64,000 nucleotides of DNA from Muribaculaceae bacterium (GCA_017624155.1 JAGANS010000048.1:1-64000), one strand, 5' to 3'; shown: positions 1 to 8,630, counted from the first letter of the stretch. Numbers and translations are program-made. The notes: generated from the sequence alone by a model not told the origin.

Positions 1-185
1 ACGTTGAGGATGGTGGCGTCGGGTCGTTTGACCACGGCACCCTTTTTGAACTCCTTGGAAGAGTTCAGGATGATGTCTGTTACGATGTAGCGAGTCTCGC
101 CGTTGTGAGCGACAGAGATTCTTACTTTGTTTCTGCCGCCCTTGACCTCCTTCGACTGGAGCACTACTGCGTTCAAAAGAGCCAT
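1..185 (-). CDS. Probable tyrosine recombinase, N-terminal fragment (cut by window edge)
   Basis: An open frame runs from an ATG at 185 off the left edge, giving 61 residues. It starts MALLNAVVLQ, and a stretch containing NGETRYIVTDI and KRPDATILN follows. I recognise this from memory as the arm-type N-terminus of Bacteroidota site-specific integrases, which often begin with such a short beta-rich DNA-binding region. The core-binding and catalytic domains (R...HxxR...Y) lie outside the window, so the call depends on N-terminal resemblance only. It could be a chromosomal invertase, a mobile-element integrase or a remnant. Copy 1 of the palindromic repeat lies about 220 bp upstream of its start. 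Confidence 0.55.
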   Translation of the reverse strand, partial: MALLNAVVLQSKEVKGGRNKVRISVAHNGETRYIVTDIILNSSKEFKKGAVVKRPDATILN

Positions 186-405
186 AATTTCGGACAATTT
201 TCAGGAAATAAAATTAGCGAAACGGGTTGCTTTTAAGTTGTCGGAAACGCTCAAAACTTGCCGTCTCTGAATGATATTACTAATTATTCCTCCTGAAATT
301 CAATCCATTCAGCAATTTAGGTTCTTTTTTACCGCAGAGTTTATTAAAATCCGCAATACGGCCAAACGGCCTGTTAAAGCTTGAATCACCATGGGGCGAT
401 TTTGT

Positions 406-548
406 GGCGCCCGAAGGCCGCCGATTATATCAACGGCGCATTGGGCATCGTGGCTCAAATCGGCGGCCTTAGCACGCCTCCGCTGCCAGTTTAAGGTTGA
501 GGTTGAAGTTAATTCCTCATGTATAAACCCTAAACCCGAACCATAAAC
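406..548. repeat. Composite palindromic repeat, copy 1
   Basis: The left arm (406-426, GGCGCCCGAAGGCCGCCGAT plus T) is mirrored by a partly decayed right arm at 458-478, which keeps AATCGGCGGCCTT but diverges outside it. The loop contains ATATCAACGGCGCA and GGCATCGTGGCTC. After a short spacer come GTTTAAGGTT (489-498) and its inverse AACCATAAAC (539-548), an AT-rich second inverted repeat with one mismatch. The same two-part arrangement and loop text occur at 15380-15538. It resembles a REP or MITE-like noncoding element; no transposase is present. Confidence 0.8.
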
Positions 549-599
549 CAATTCCACCTTCCACATTCATAAGCGCGGATCAATGTTTTGGCTGAAAAG

Positions 600-631
600 T
601 TGTAGATTTTGGAAAATTATTGTTAAATTTG
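600..631 (+). promoter_or_regulatory. Probable nqrA promoter (Bacteroidota type)
   Basis: TAAATTTG at 624-631 matches the Bacteroidota -7 element TAnnTTTG, and a TTG at 600-602 sits 21 bp upstream, as expected for the -33 element. The nqrA start follows 32 bp later. Confidence 0.6.
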
Positions 632-663
632 CAGTCTGAATTATCTATTACCGACCTGAAAAC

Positions 664-1989
664 ATGAAATTAAAGATAAATAAGGGCTTGAATCTCAGGC
701 TTGCCGGTGCTTTATCCGGATATGATGCCTGTCATGCCGAGCCTGCATCCTGCGCTGTCGTCCCCGACGACTTCCCGGGATTTACGCCTAAGCTTCTTGT
801 CAAGGAAGGGGATGTCGTAATGGCCGGGTCGGCGCTTATGTACGATAAATTCTCACCCGAGGTATGCCTTGTGTCGCCAGTCAGCGGTACCATAAAAGCC
901 GTAGAAAGAGGTGAGCGCCGCAAGATATTGCGGGTCGTTGTAGAGAACGATAAACGCCACGAATCACTCACATTTGATACCAAAGCCCCGCTGGCCGAAC
1001 TGCTCGGTAAGTCGGGCTTTTTTACGATGTTCCGCCGCCGTCCTTACGACATTGTGCCTCCGTCGGGTCAGCGTCCCCGCGACATCTTCGTCACCGCTAT
1101 GGATACCGCTCCGCTGGCTATGCCGCTGTCGGCACGCCTGCCCGGAGATGCTGCCGCGACTCTCGCGGGCGCGGTAAGGGCCCTGACGTCGCTTACCGAC
1201 GGAAAGATATATCTCTGCGTGGGCGGCGAGTGGAGCTACGGAGATATACCAGGCACTGAGACTGTGCATGTGAGCGGCCCTCATCCGGCAGGCAACGTCG
1301 GCATACAGATCGCCAACATCGCTCCGATATCCAAGGGCGAGAATGTGTGGACGCTCGACGTCGTCACATTATATAGGATAGGGCGGCTGCTCAAGACCGG
1401 TCATGCCGATTTCAGCACACTGGTGGCTGTGGTAGGTTCGGAAGTCGCTAAGCCTGGCGTTATATCTACCTACATGGGCGCCGACATGCCTTCGGTGCTT
1501 GGCAAGTTTGTGAAAGATACCCCATGCCACAAGCGTGTGATATCGGGCAATGTTCTCACAGGCACCGTGGTATCGCCGGCCGACGGTTATCTGCGCTTTC
1601 CCTACCGGCAGGTGACCGTGATTGCCGAGGGCGACGATGTGGACGAATTCATGGGCTGGGCCAATCTGTCGCCGGCCAAGATCAGCATCAGCCGCGCGTT
1701 GCCCTTCCACGGGCTGCATCGTTTTTTTAGCCCGGACGCACGTCTGCAGGGTGGGCGCCGCGCCATGATCATGAGCGGTGAATATGATAAGGTGATGCCG
1801 GCCGACATTATGGTCGAATACCTTATAAAGGCCATACTCGGCCGCAATATCGACGATATGGAGGCCCTCGGCATATACGAGGCCGCTCCCGAGGATTTCG
1901 CATTGTGCGAATTTGTCGATACATCCAAGCTCCCTATCCAGCAAATAGTCCGCGACGGACTTGATTTCCTAAGAAAAGAACTCGAATGA
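664..1989 (+). CDS. nqrA: Na+-translocating NADH:quinone reductase subunit A
   Basis: NqrA is the cytoplasmic-side subunit of the six-subunit Na+-NQR, which passes electrons from NADH to quinone and pumps sodium outward. The 441-residue product opens MKLKINKGLNLRLAG and carries the lipoyl-like VSPVSGTIKAVERGERRK segment typical of NqrA near residue 80. Length matches the family (about 445). It starts the operon just after a good promoter. Its 3' end overlaps nqrB by 4 bases (ATGA), so translation is probably coupled. The subunit order A-F and clear family sequence leave little doubt about identity. Confidence 0.97.
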   Translation: MKLKINKGLNLRLAGALSGYDACHAEPASCAVVPDDFPGFTPKLLVKEGDVVMAGSALMYDKFSPEVCLVSPVSGTIKAVERGERRKILRVVVENDKRHESLTFDTKAPLAELLGKSGFFTMFRRRPYDIVPPSGQRPRDIFVTAMDTAPLAMPLSARLPGDAAATLAGAVRALTSLTDGKIYLCVGGEWSYGDIPGTETVHVSGPHPAGNVGIQIANIAPISKGENVWTLDVVTLYRIGRLLKTGHADFSTLVAVVGSEVAKPGVISTYMGADMPSVLGKFVKDTPCHKRVISGNVLTGTVVSPADGYLRFPYRQVTVIAEGDDVDEFMGWANLSPAKISISRALPFHGLHRFFSPDARLQGGRRAMIMSGEYDKVMPADIMVEYLIKAILGRNIDDMEALGIYEAAPEDFALCEFVDTSKLPIQQIVRDGLDFLRKELE

Positions 1990-3209
1990 AACCACTGCGA
2001 AATTTTCTCGACCGTATAAAGCCGACGTTCCAGCCCGGAGGGCGCCTGTCGGCATTCGGGTCGGTGTACGAGGGTATGGAGTCGTTTCTATACAACCCGC
2101 GGACGACATCGGCCCCCGCGTGCGCGGTACACGTGCACGACTGCATGGACTCAAAGAGGGCGATGATCATCGTCGTACTTGCCCTGATGCCATGCTTCTT
2201 TTTCGGCATGTATAACACCGGCTACCAGCACTGGCTGGCCTGCGGTGCCACCACATTCCCCTTCTTCGACCTCATGATTTATGGCCTCCTGGCCATATTG
2301 CCGCGTGTGGCTGTGACCTATATCGTGGGCCTCGGCATCGAGTTTGCCGTGGCACAGATGCGACACGAGGAAATTCAGGAAGGATTCCTCGTCACCGGCA
2401 TCCTCATCCCTATGATATGCCCGGTGGAAACACCTCTGTGGATGCTTGCCGTGGCGACGGCCTTCTCGGTAATATTTGTCAAGGAGGTATTCGGCGGCAC
2501 GGGCTACAATATATTCAATGTGGCTCTTGTGGCGCGTGCATTCCTGTTCTTTGCCTATCCGGCCCACATGTCGGGCGACGCGGTGTTTGTGGCATCCGAT
2601 CCGATATTCGGCTTCGGTCCTGAGGCCGCCGACGGCTTTACATGTGCCACTCCCCTGGGACAGATTGCAGCATCGATAGGTGTTCCCGGCGCAGTAACCG
2701 GTATCAACGGGCTGGCGATAAGCCGTTGGGACGCCTTCATAGGCCTGATACCCGGTTCGTTTGGCGAAACGTCTCTTGCCTGCGTCATAATTGGCGCGAT
2801 TATCCTGCTTCTTACAGGCATCGGCTCATGGCGCATCATGCTGTCGGTTGTCGCCGGCACACTGCTGATGGGCTGGATAGCCAATGAGTTTGCCGTACCG
2901 ACATATCCGGCATCATATATCAAGCCTCTCGACCAGTTCCTGTACGGAGGTCTTGCCTTTGCGGCCGTGTTCATGGCTACCGATCCGGTGACAGCCTCGC
3001 GCACCAATACGGGCAAATTTATCTACGGCTTTCTTATCGGAGTTGTTGCTGTGCTCATCAGGACTTACAACAACGGCTATCCCGAGGGAGCCATGCTGGC
3101 GGTGCTGCTCATGAATGCCCTGGCATCGCTCATCGACTGGGTCGTGGTTCGTTCCAATATATCGCGCCGTAAGGCACGTCTTAAATCAAGTTGTGCAGCA
3201 AAGCCATGA
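1986..3209 (+). CDS. nqrB: Na+-NQR subunit B, FMN-binding membrane subunit
   Basis: NqrB is an integral membrane subunit carrying covalent FMN and riboflavin and taking part in Na+ transfer. The 407-residue sequence has many hydrophobic helices and the family segments NVALVARAFLFFAYPA and MATDPVTA. The covalent-FMN threonine should be Thr222 in DGFTCATPLG. The usual form here is DGFSGAT, so Ser and Gly are replaced by Thr and Cys while Asp, Ala and Thr are kept. Attachment would need an ApbE flavin transferase, not in this window. Its stop overlaps the nqrC start. Confidence 0.97.
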   Translation: MKPLRNFLDRIKPTFQPGGRLSAFGSVYEGMESFLYNPRTTSAPACAVHVHDCMDSKRAMIIVVLALMPCFFFGMYNTGYQHWLACGATTFPFFDLMIYGLLAILPRVAVTYIVGLGIEFAVAQMRHEEIQEGFLVTGILIPMICPVETPLWMLAVATAFSVIFVKEVFGGTGYNIFNVALVARAFLFFAYPAHMSGDAVFVASDPIFGFGPEAADGFTCATPLGQIAASIGVPGAVTGINGLAISRWDAFIGLIPGSFGETSLACVIIGAIILLLTGIGSWRIMLSVVAGTLLMGWIANEFAVPTYPASYIKPLDQFLYGGLAFAAVFMATDPVTASRTNTGKFIYGFLIGVVAVLIRTYNNGYPEGAMLAVLLMNALASLIDWVVVRSNISRRKARLKSSCAAKP

Positions 3210-3925
3210 AGATAAATAAGGAAAGCAACATATACACTATAATATATATAGTGGTGCTGGTGGTGCTGGTGGGTTCGGCTCTTGCCTATACCTCGATCAG
3301 CCTTAAAGACAAGCAGCAGGAGAATATGGCTGTCGACAAGATGCGGCAGATACTGGCATCGATACATGTAGTGCCTGACAAAGGTGCTGTAATCAGCGAT
3401 TTCAACAGATATATCACCGACAGCTATGTGGTTAACAACCGTGGCGAGCGTGTCGACGGCGATGCATTCGGCATTAATGTGGCTGCGCAGTCCAAGCTTC
3501 CGTCGCCCTCGCGTCATCTGCCGGTATACGAGGCTACGATGCCCGACGGAGCACGTAAGTATATACTGCCGGTATACGGCGCCGGCCTTTGGGGCCCTAT
3601 ATGGGGCTATGTGGCGCTCGACGCTGACGGGTCAACGATATTCGGCGCCTATTTTGCGCATCAGGGCGAAACTCCGGGCCTCGGGGCCGAGATCGAGAAG
3701 CCTGCGTTCTCCGACCAGTTTGTAGGCAAGCACATTTACGGCGGCGATCATCTTGTACCGGTGTCTGTGGTGAAGAAAGGGCAGAAGCCTGTCGGCGGCG
3801 GCGAATACGTCGACGGCATATCGGGCGGTACCATCACCTCGAAGGGCGTGGGTGCAATGCTGTCCAACTGTTTGCTGCCCTATAACAATTTTCTTAAACC
3901 TATTCACGAAAAATCCCTGCGCTAA
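3206..3925 (+). CDS. nqrC: Na+-NQR subunit C, FMN-binding subunit
   Basis: NqrC is a membrane-anchored periplasmic-facing subunit with covalently bound FMN. I chose the ATG at 3206, which overlaps the nqrB stop as ATGA and gives MKINKESNIYT, instead of the longer open frame from 3191. The 239-residue product has one N-terminal membrane helix (about 9-28) and an FMN-binding domain. The flavinylation motif is SGGTITS with Thr209; the commoner form is SGAT. It also has the QGETPGLGAEI segment of FMN-binding domains. The stop overlaps nqrD (TAATG). Confidence 0.96.
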   Translation: MKINKESNIYTIIYIVVLVVLVGSALAYTSISLKDKQQENMAVDKMRQILASIHVVPDKGAVISDFNRYITDSYVVNNRGERVDGDAFGINVAAQSKLPSPSRHLPVYEATMPDGARKYILPVYGAGLWGPIWGYVALDADGSTIFGAYFAHQGETPGLGAEIEKPAFSDQFVGKHIYGGDHLVPVSVVKKGQKPVGGGEYVDGISGGTITSKGVGAMLSNCLLPYNNFLKPIHEKSLR

Positions 3926-4551
3926 TGGCTGAAAAACTATCATATAGGGATGTGTTCTTCAACCCCTTCTCCAAGAACAATCCTGTAATCGTGCAGATAC
4001 TGGGTATCTGCTCGGTGCTGGCTGTGACCACCAAGCTCGAGCCTGCGATAGTCATGGGCCTGTCGGTGATAGCCGTACTTGCGTTTTCCAACGTGATAAT
4101 ATCGCTGATCCGCAATACAATCCCTACATCCATACGTATCATAGTGCAGCTGGTGGTAGTCGCCGGCCTTGTGGTGATAGTGAGCGAACTGCTCAAGGCT
4201 TATGCCTACGATGTGAGCGTGCAGCTGTCGGTGTTCATAGGGCTCATCATCACCAACTGTATTCTGATGGGACGCCTTGAGGCCTTCGCGATGGCCAACC
4301 GTCCCTGGCCGTCGTTCCTCGACGGCGTGGGCAATGGTATCGGCTATGCCCTCATACTTATGACGGTGGCTTTCTTCCGCGAACTGCTCGGCTCTGGCAC
4401 GCTTCTCGGATTCCGTGTGGTGCCGCAGTCATTCTACGATGCCGGATACGTCAACAACGGTATGATGATTCTGCCGCCGATGGCATTGATTGTCGTGGCC
4501 TGCATTATATGGGTACAGCGCTCGATTCATAAGGAACTTCAGGAAAAATAA
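3925..4551 (+). CDS. nqrD: Na+-NQR subunit D
   Basis: NqrD is an integral membrane subunit that, with NqrE, forms the inverted-repeat pair coordinating a membrane-embedded iron centre and shaping the Na+ path. The 208-residue product has about six hydrophobic helices and the family texts NCILMGRLEAFAM and VAFFRELLGSGTLLG. It shares ancestry with NqrE and with RnfA/E. The start overlaps the nqrC stop, and nqrE begins 9 bp after its stop. Length fits the family. Confidence 0.97.
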   Translation: MAEKLSYRDVFFNPFSKNNPVIVQILGICSVLAVTTKLEPAIVMGLSVIAVLAFSNVIISLIRNTIPTSIRIIVQLVVVAGLVVIVSELLKAYAYDVSVQLSVFIGLIITNCILMGRLEAFAMANRPWPSFLDGVGNGIGYALILMTVAFFRELLGSGTLLGFRVVPQSFYDAGYVNNGMMILPPMALIVVACIIWVQRSIHKELQEK

Positions 4552-4560
4552 GGCACATTT

Positions 4561-5178
4561 ATGGAAAATCTCAATATATTCATACGGTCGATATTTGTCG
4601 ACAATATGATCTTCGCTTACTTCCTCGGAATGTGTTCGTTCCTTGCGGTGAGCAAGAATGTGAAGACAGCTCTCGGACTCGGTCTGGCGGTCACCTTCAT
4701 GCTGGTGATCTCGCTGCCGGTGAATTATCTGCTCAACACCTATGTGCTGCAGCCCGGCGCACTCGCATGGCTTGGCCACGAATACGCAGATGTTGACCTC
4801 AGTTTCCTGTCGCTCATACTCTTTATCGCTGTGATAGCCTCCATGACGCAGCTTGTGGAGATGGCTGTCGAGAAGTATTCGCCGTCGCTGTATGCCTCGC
4901 TGGGCATATTCCTGCCGCTTATCGCAGTCAACTGCGCCATTCTGGGCGGCTCGCTGTTCATGCAGCAGCGCGACTTCGGCTCGGTATGGACGGCTGTAAG
5001 TGCCGGCGCCGGCTGGGGTATCGGCTGGCTGCTTGCGATAACGGCCATTGCCGCCATACGCGAGCGTGTGGCCTCGTATTCCAACGTTCCTGGCCCGCTG
5101 CGTGGCGTGGGTATCACATTTATCCTTACGGCGCTGATGGGCATCGCGTTCATGAGTTTCCTCGGCATTAAAATATGA
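4561..5178 (+). CDS. nqrE: Na+-NQR subunit E
   Basis: NqrE is the partner of NqrD. The 205-residue sequence starts MENLNIFIRSIFVDNMIF and contains FFLGMCSFLAVSK-like and NCAILGGSLFM segments, the latter carrying the conserved cysteine region of the family. Six membrane helices are visible by hydropathy. Its stop codon overlaps the nqrF ATG (5175-5178), continuing the chain of coupled frames in the operon. Confidence 0.97.
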   Translation: MENLNIFIRSIFVDNMIFAYFLGMCSFLAVSKNVKTALGLGLAVTFMLVISLPVNYLLNTYVLQPGALAWLGHEYADVDLSFLSLILFIAVIASMTQLVEMAVEKYSPSLYASLGIFLPLIAVNCAILGGSLFMQQRDFGSVWTAVSAGAGWGIGWLLAITAIAAIRERVASYSNVPGPLRGVGITFILTALMGIAFMSFLGIKI

Positions 5179-6488
5179 CAATCATGATGATGACAAGCAT
5201 ATATCTGCCCGCTTCGCTTATGGGCGCCACAATGGCGGCCGGAGTAGGCATATTTCTCGCCATAACGCTGCTGCTGGTGGCGATACTCCTCGTGGCTAAA
5301 AGTTTTCTTGTCCATTCGGGCAACGTGCCCGTTACCATCAACGGCGACCGCACAGTCGAGGCTCCCTCCGAGGTGCCGCTTCTGTCGGCCATGGCCACCT
5401 GTAATATCTTCCTGCCATCGGCATGCGGCGGCAAGGGTTCGTGCGGCCAGTGCCGTGTGCAGGTCGACGAGGGCGGCGGTGAGGTGCTGCCTACCGAGAA
5501 GGTACACCTGTCGCGCCGCGAGATGAAGGACAACTGGCGTCTGGCCTGTCAGGTGAAGGTCAAGGAGCCCATGGAGATACGTGTGCCGGCATCGGCCCTT
5601 GATGTCAAGGAATGGGAGTGTACCGTCATCTCCAACAACAACGTGGCGACATTCATCAAGGAATTTATCGTGGCGTTGCCCGAGGGCGAGCACATGAACT
5701 TCGAGCCGGGCTCTTACGCTCAGATCAAGATTCCGCCCTTCAGCATCGACTATGATAAGGACATCGACAAATCCTCGATTGGAGACGAATACCTGCCTGC
5801 CTGGCAGAAGTTTGGCCTATTCAGCCTCAAATGTGTCAATACCGAGGATACCGTGCGCGCATACTCAATGGCCAACTATCCCGCCGAGGGCGACCGTATA
5901 ATGCTCACCGTACGTATCGCCACACCGCCTTTCAAGCCCAAACCTCAGGTCGGCTTCATGGATGTTAATCCCGGTATCGCCTCATCGTATATATTCAGTC
6001 TCAAACCAGGCGACAAGGTGCTGATGAGTGGCCCTTACGGAGACTTCCATCCTATCTACGACACTAAGAATGAGATGATGTGGATAGGCGGCGGCGCCGG
6101 TATGGCTCCCCTCCGAGCCCAGATAATGCACCTTACCAGAACATTGCATACTACCGACCGCGTGATGAATTACTTCTATGGCGCACGTGCACTCAACGAG
6201 GTGTTCTATCTCAACGATTTCCTTGCCCTGGAGCGGGAGTTTCCCAACTTCCACTTCCACCTCGCGCTCGACCGTCCCGATCCCGCAGCCGATGCCGCCG
6301 GTGTGAAATATACTTCAGGCTTCGTACATCAGGTGATCTACGACACATACCTCAAGGATCATGAGAATCCCGAGGATATTGAATACTATATGTGCGGCCC
6401 CGGTCCGATGAGCGCCGCCGTCAACAAGATGCTCGACTCGCTCGGCGTGGAGGCCGCCAATATTCATTACGATAAATTCGGCGCATAA
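5175..6488 (+). CDS. nqrF: Na+-NQR subunit F, NADH dehydrogenase with 2Fe-2S and FAD
   Basis: NqrF takes electrons from NADH via FAD to a 2Fe-2S centre. The 437-residue product has an N-terminal membrane helix (about 17-42), a plant-type ferredoxin domain with Cys84, Cys90, Cys93 and Cys125 as likely cluster ligands (CGGKGSCGQC and RLAC), then an FNR-like domain with RAYSMANYP for FAD and GGGAGMAPLR plus MCGPGPM for NADH. Several Met codons follow the first, so the exact start could be a few residues later; the first overlaps the nqrE stop. It is the last gene of the operon. Confidence 0.97.
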   Translation: MTIMMMTSIYLPASLMGATMAAGVGIFLAITLLLVAILLVAKSFLVHSGNVPVTINGDRTVEAPSEVPLLSAMATCNIFLPSACGGKGSCGQCRVQVDEGGGEVLPTEKVHLSRREMKDNWRLACQVKVKEPMEIRVPASALDVKEWECTVISNNNVATFIKEFIVALPEGEHMNFEPGSYAQIKIPPFSIDYDKDIDKSSIGDEYLPAWQKFGLFSLKCVNTEDTVRAYSMANYPAEGDRIMLTVRIATPPFKPKPQVGFMDVNPGIASSYIFSLKPGDKVLMSGPYGDFHPIYDTKNEMMWIGGGAGMAPLRAQIMHLTRTLHTTDRVMNYFYGARALNEVFYLNDFLALEREFPNFHFHLALDRPDPAADAAGVKYTSGFVHQVIYDTYLKDHENPEDIEYYMCGPGPMSAAVNKMLDSLGVEAANIHYDKFGA

Positions 6489-6507
6489 TCCGCCTGACAC
6501 TTATATG

Positions 6508-6543
6508 AAAAGCGCCGCAGACCCTGAAGCCTGCGGCGCTTTC
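6508..6543. terminator. Bidirectional terminator between nqrF and fabD
   Basis: A 12-bp stem AAAGCGCCGCAG / CTGCGGCGCTTT encloses a 10-base loop. Runs of T follow on both strands, so it can serve both the forward nqr operon and reverse fabD. Confidence 0.85.
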
Positions 6544-6564
6544 AATTATTGTTTGAGCTACAGA

Positions 6565-7440
6565 TTACTGTACGCCTGCTACAGTGGCGCTGCGGTCGAT
6601 CTTGGAGATAAGACCCTGAAGCACCTTGCCGGGACCGAATTCGGTGAACTCGGTGGCACCGTCGGCAATCATGTTCTGCACGCTGTGTGTCCAACGGACG
6701 GGAGCAGTGAGTTGGGCGATAAGGTTGGCCTTGATTTCGGCGGGGTCGGTGTGGGGCTTTGCGTCCACGTTCTGATATACAGGGCATGTGGGAGTGTGGA
6801 ACTCGGTGGCGGCGATGGCCTCGGCGAGCTCGGCACGTGCGGGCTCCATCAGGGGCGAGTGGAATGCGCCGCCGACCTTGAGCTTGAGCGCGCGGCGTGC
6901 ACCGGCCTCGGTGAGCAGTTTGCATGCGGCGTCGATGGCCTCTTCCTCGCCGGAGATTACGATCTGTCCCGGGCAGTTGTAGTTGGCGCATACAACCACG
7001 CCTTCAACACCCTTGAGAGTCTCTTCTACCTTCTCGTCGGGCAGCCCTATAATGGCGGCCATTGTGGAGGGCTCGAGCTCGCAGGCCTTCTGCATGGCGC
7101 GGGCACGGGCGGCCACGAGGCGCAGACCGTCGGCAAAGCTGAGGGCACCGGCGGCAACGAGGGCCGAGAACTCGCCGAGCGAGTGGCCGGCTGTCATGTC
7201 AGGAGCGAAGTCGGGCTGCGACTTGGCTACGATTACCGAGTGGAGGAACACGGCCGGCTGTGTGATGTCGGTGCGGCGGAGATCCTCGTCGGTGCCGTTG
7301 AACATAAGGTCGGTGATGCGGAAACCTAAAATTTCATTTGCCTGTTCAAAGAGGTCGCGGGCGGTGGCATTGTTTTCGTACAGGTCATGACCCATACCTA
7401 CAAACTGCGCGCCCTGGCCGGGAAACACATAAGCTTTCAT
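6565..7440 (-). CDS. fabD: Malonyl-CoA:ACP transacylase
   Basis: FabD moves malonyl from CoA to acyl carrier protein to supply fatty-acid elongation. The 291-residue protein has the N-terminal FPGQGAQFVGMG motif, the nucleophile Ser87 in GHSLGE and the partner His194 in GGAFHSPLM. Length is slightly below E. coli FabD (309). It stands alone on the reverse strand, convergent with nqrF and divergent from tatA. A TACCTTTG -7 element lies 57 bp upstream of the start. Confidence 0.97.
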   Translation of the reverse strand: MKAYVFPGQGAQFVGMGHDLYENNATARDLFEQANEILGFRITDLMFNGTDEDLRRTDITQPAVFLHSVIVAKSQPDFAPDMTAGHSLGEFSALVAAGALSFADGLRLVAARARAMQKACELEPSTMAAIIGLPDEKVEETLKGVEGVVVCANYNCPGQIVISGEEEAIDAACKLLTEAGARRALKLKVGGAFHSPLMEPARAELAEAIAATEFHTPTCPVYQNVDAKPHTDPAEIKANLIAQLTAPVRWTHSVQNMIADGATEFTEFGPGKVLQGLISKIDRSATVAGVQ

Positions 7441-7496
7441 ATTCTGTAAATCCTAATATATTATGTGATTTTCTTAAAGGTTTATAAATTTTAGTA

Positions 7497-7504
7497 CAAA
7501 GGTA
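7497..7504 (-). promoter_or_regulatory. fabD promoter -7 element
   Basis: The reverse strand reads TACCTTTG, a full match to TAnnTTTG, 57 bp before the fabD start. I see no clear -33 TTTG at the expected distance. Confidence 0.5.
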
Positions 7505-7574
7505 CGAATTTCCCGGGAAATTTTTGTAACTTTACGATTCAAACTTAATGCAAATACAGATAAACCTTCATTTT

Positions 7575-7808
7575 ATGACACTTTTAGCCTTTCTTCCCGC
7601 CTTTTTAGGCAATCTGCGCGGTATGCAGTTGCTCATCGTGGTGCTTGTGATTCTGCTGCTTTTTGGGGGCAAGAAGATTCCCGAGCTGATGCGCGGTCTC
7701 GGCAAAGGCATAAACTCGTTCAAGCAGGGCCTTGCCGAGGCGAAGGAGGAAATTAACAAACCTATCGAGACCGAGAAATCCTCGGCTGATGAAACCAAGA
7801 AAGACTGA
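7575..7808 (+). CDS. tatA: Twin-arginine translocase subunit TatA/E
   Basis: TatA forms the protein-conducting part of the Tat system, which exports folded proteins. The product has one transmembrane helix (MQLLIVVLVILLLFGG), the FGGKKIPELMRGLGKG hinge and amphipathic helix, and a charged C-terminal tail. I prefer the ATG at 7575 (77 residues) to the in-frame ATG at 7548 (86 residues). A promoter-like TAACTTTA at 7527-7534 would leave almost no leader before 7548. tatC starts 9 bp downstream. No separate tatB is seen, which is usual in Bacteroidota. Confidence 0.9.
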   Translation: MTLLAFLPAFLGNLRGMQLLIVVLVILLLFGGKKIPELMRGLGKGINSFKQGLAEAKEEINKPIETEKSSADETKKD

Positions 7809-7817
7809 TATATCGGG

Positions 7818-8630
7818 GTGGCAGACAAGCAACTCTCCTTTTGGGATCATCTCGACGCCCTTAGAGGCGTGCTGATACGTGCTGCGGTGGCGGTGACGGT
7901 GATTGCCGTGGCCGCTTTCTGCGTCATGCCGCAGATGTTCGACAGTGTGATTCTCGCGCCTTGCCGTCCGGACTTTCCCTTTTATCGCCTTCTCGACTAT
8001 ATCGCGGCCAACAGTCTGCTGCCGATGGATATGTCGCCTGAACCGTTTGAACTGCATCCGGTGAGCCTGCAGTTGGCATCCCAGTTTTTCGTGCATCTGT
8101 CAGCGGCGTTCTGGACTGCGGCAGTGGTTGGCTTCCCCATTGTGATCTATCTGCTGTGGGGGTTTGTGGCGCCTGCGCTTTATGAGCATGAGAAACGCGG
8201 CATACGCAAGGCTTTCTTTTTCGGCAACCTGATGTTCTATCTCGGTGTGTGTACGGGCTATTTCATAGTGTTCCCGCTTGCATTACGTTTCCTTGCCACA
8301 TACAGTCTCAGCGGCCAAATAGACACGGTGGTGTCGCTCGATTCGTATATGGACAATTTCTACACGCTTATACTCGTTATGGGAGCTGTGTTCGAGCTGC
8401 CGCTGCTGGCATGGCTGCTGGGTAAGATGGGCTTCCTGACACGAGGTTTCTTCAGTAAATATCGCCGCCATGCTATTGTGGCATTACTTATAGCGGCCGG
8501 CCTTATCACTCCTACGGGCGACCCGTTTACTTTGTTTGCTGTATTTATTCCGATCTATGCACTGTGGGAGTTCAGCGCCACTCTCGTCCCCAAGGTGGCG
8601 GCTGACCAAGCTGTAACTACAACTACCTGA
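7818..8630 (+). CDS. tatC: Twin-arginine translocase subunit TatC
   Basis: TatC is the six-helix receptor that binds twin-arginine signal peptides. The 270-residue product starts at a GTG and opens with SFWDHLDALRGVLIR, the cytoplasmic N-terminal motif that contacts signal peptides. Later it has ALRFLATYS and LLIAAGLITPTGDPFT, the latter the conserved end of the last periplasmic and membrane region. It lies 9 bp after tatA, so the two form a minimal TatAC system. The next gene follows after 16 bp. Confidence 0.96.
   Translation: MADKQLSFWDHLDALRGVLIRAAVAVTVIAVAAFCVMPQMFDSVILAPCRPDFPFYRLLDYIAANSLLPMDMSPEPFELHPVSLQLASQFFVHLSAAFWTAAVVGFPIVIYLLWGFVAPALYEHEKRGIRKAFFFGNLMFYLGVCTGYFIVFPLALRFLATYSLSGQIDTVVSLDSYMDNFYTLILVMGAVFELPLLAWLLGKMGFLTRGFFSKYRRHAIVALLIAAGLITPTGDPFTLFAVFIPIYALWEFSATLVPKVAADQAVTTTT

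Larger units (their letters stand above)
186..663. other. Intergenic spacer with palindromic repeat and nqr promoter
   Basis: This 478-bp spacer separates the divergent recombinase fragment and nqrA. It holds repeat copy 1 (406-548) and the nqrA promoter (600-631). A small reverse open frame at 309-566 overlaps the repeat and has no recognisable protein features, so I do not call it a gene. The part at 186-400 is AT-rich and shows nothing else I can name. Confidence 0.7.

Noticed and set aside
199..298. 8-bp inverted pair TTTCAGGA / TCCTGAAA near the recombinase start
   Set aside because: The arms are short and 84 bp apart in AT-rich DNA, so chance is likely. It could be reconsidered as a recombinase site if the gene proves to be an integrase.
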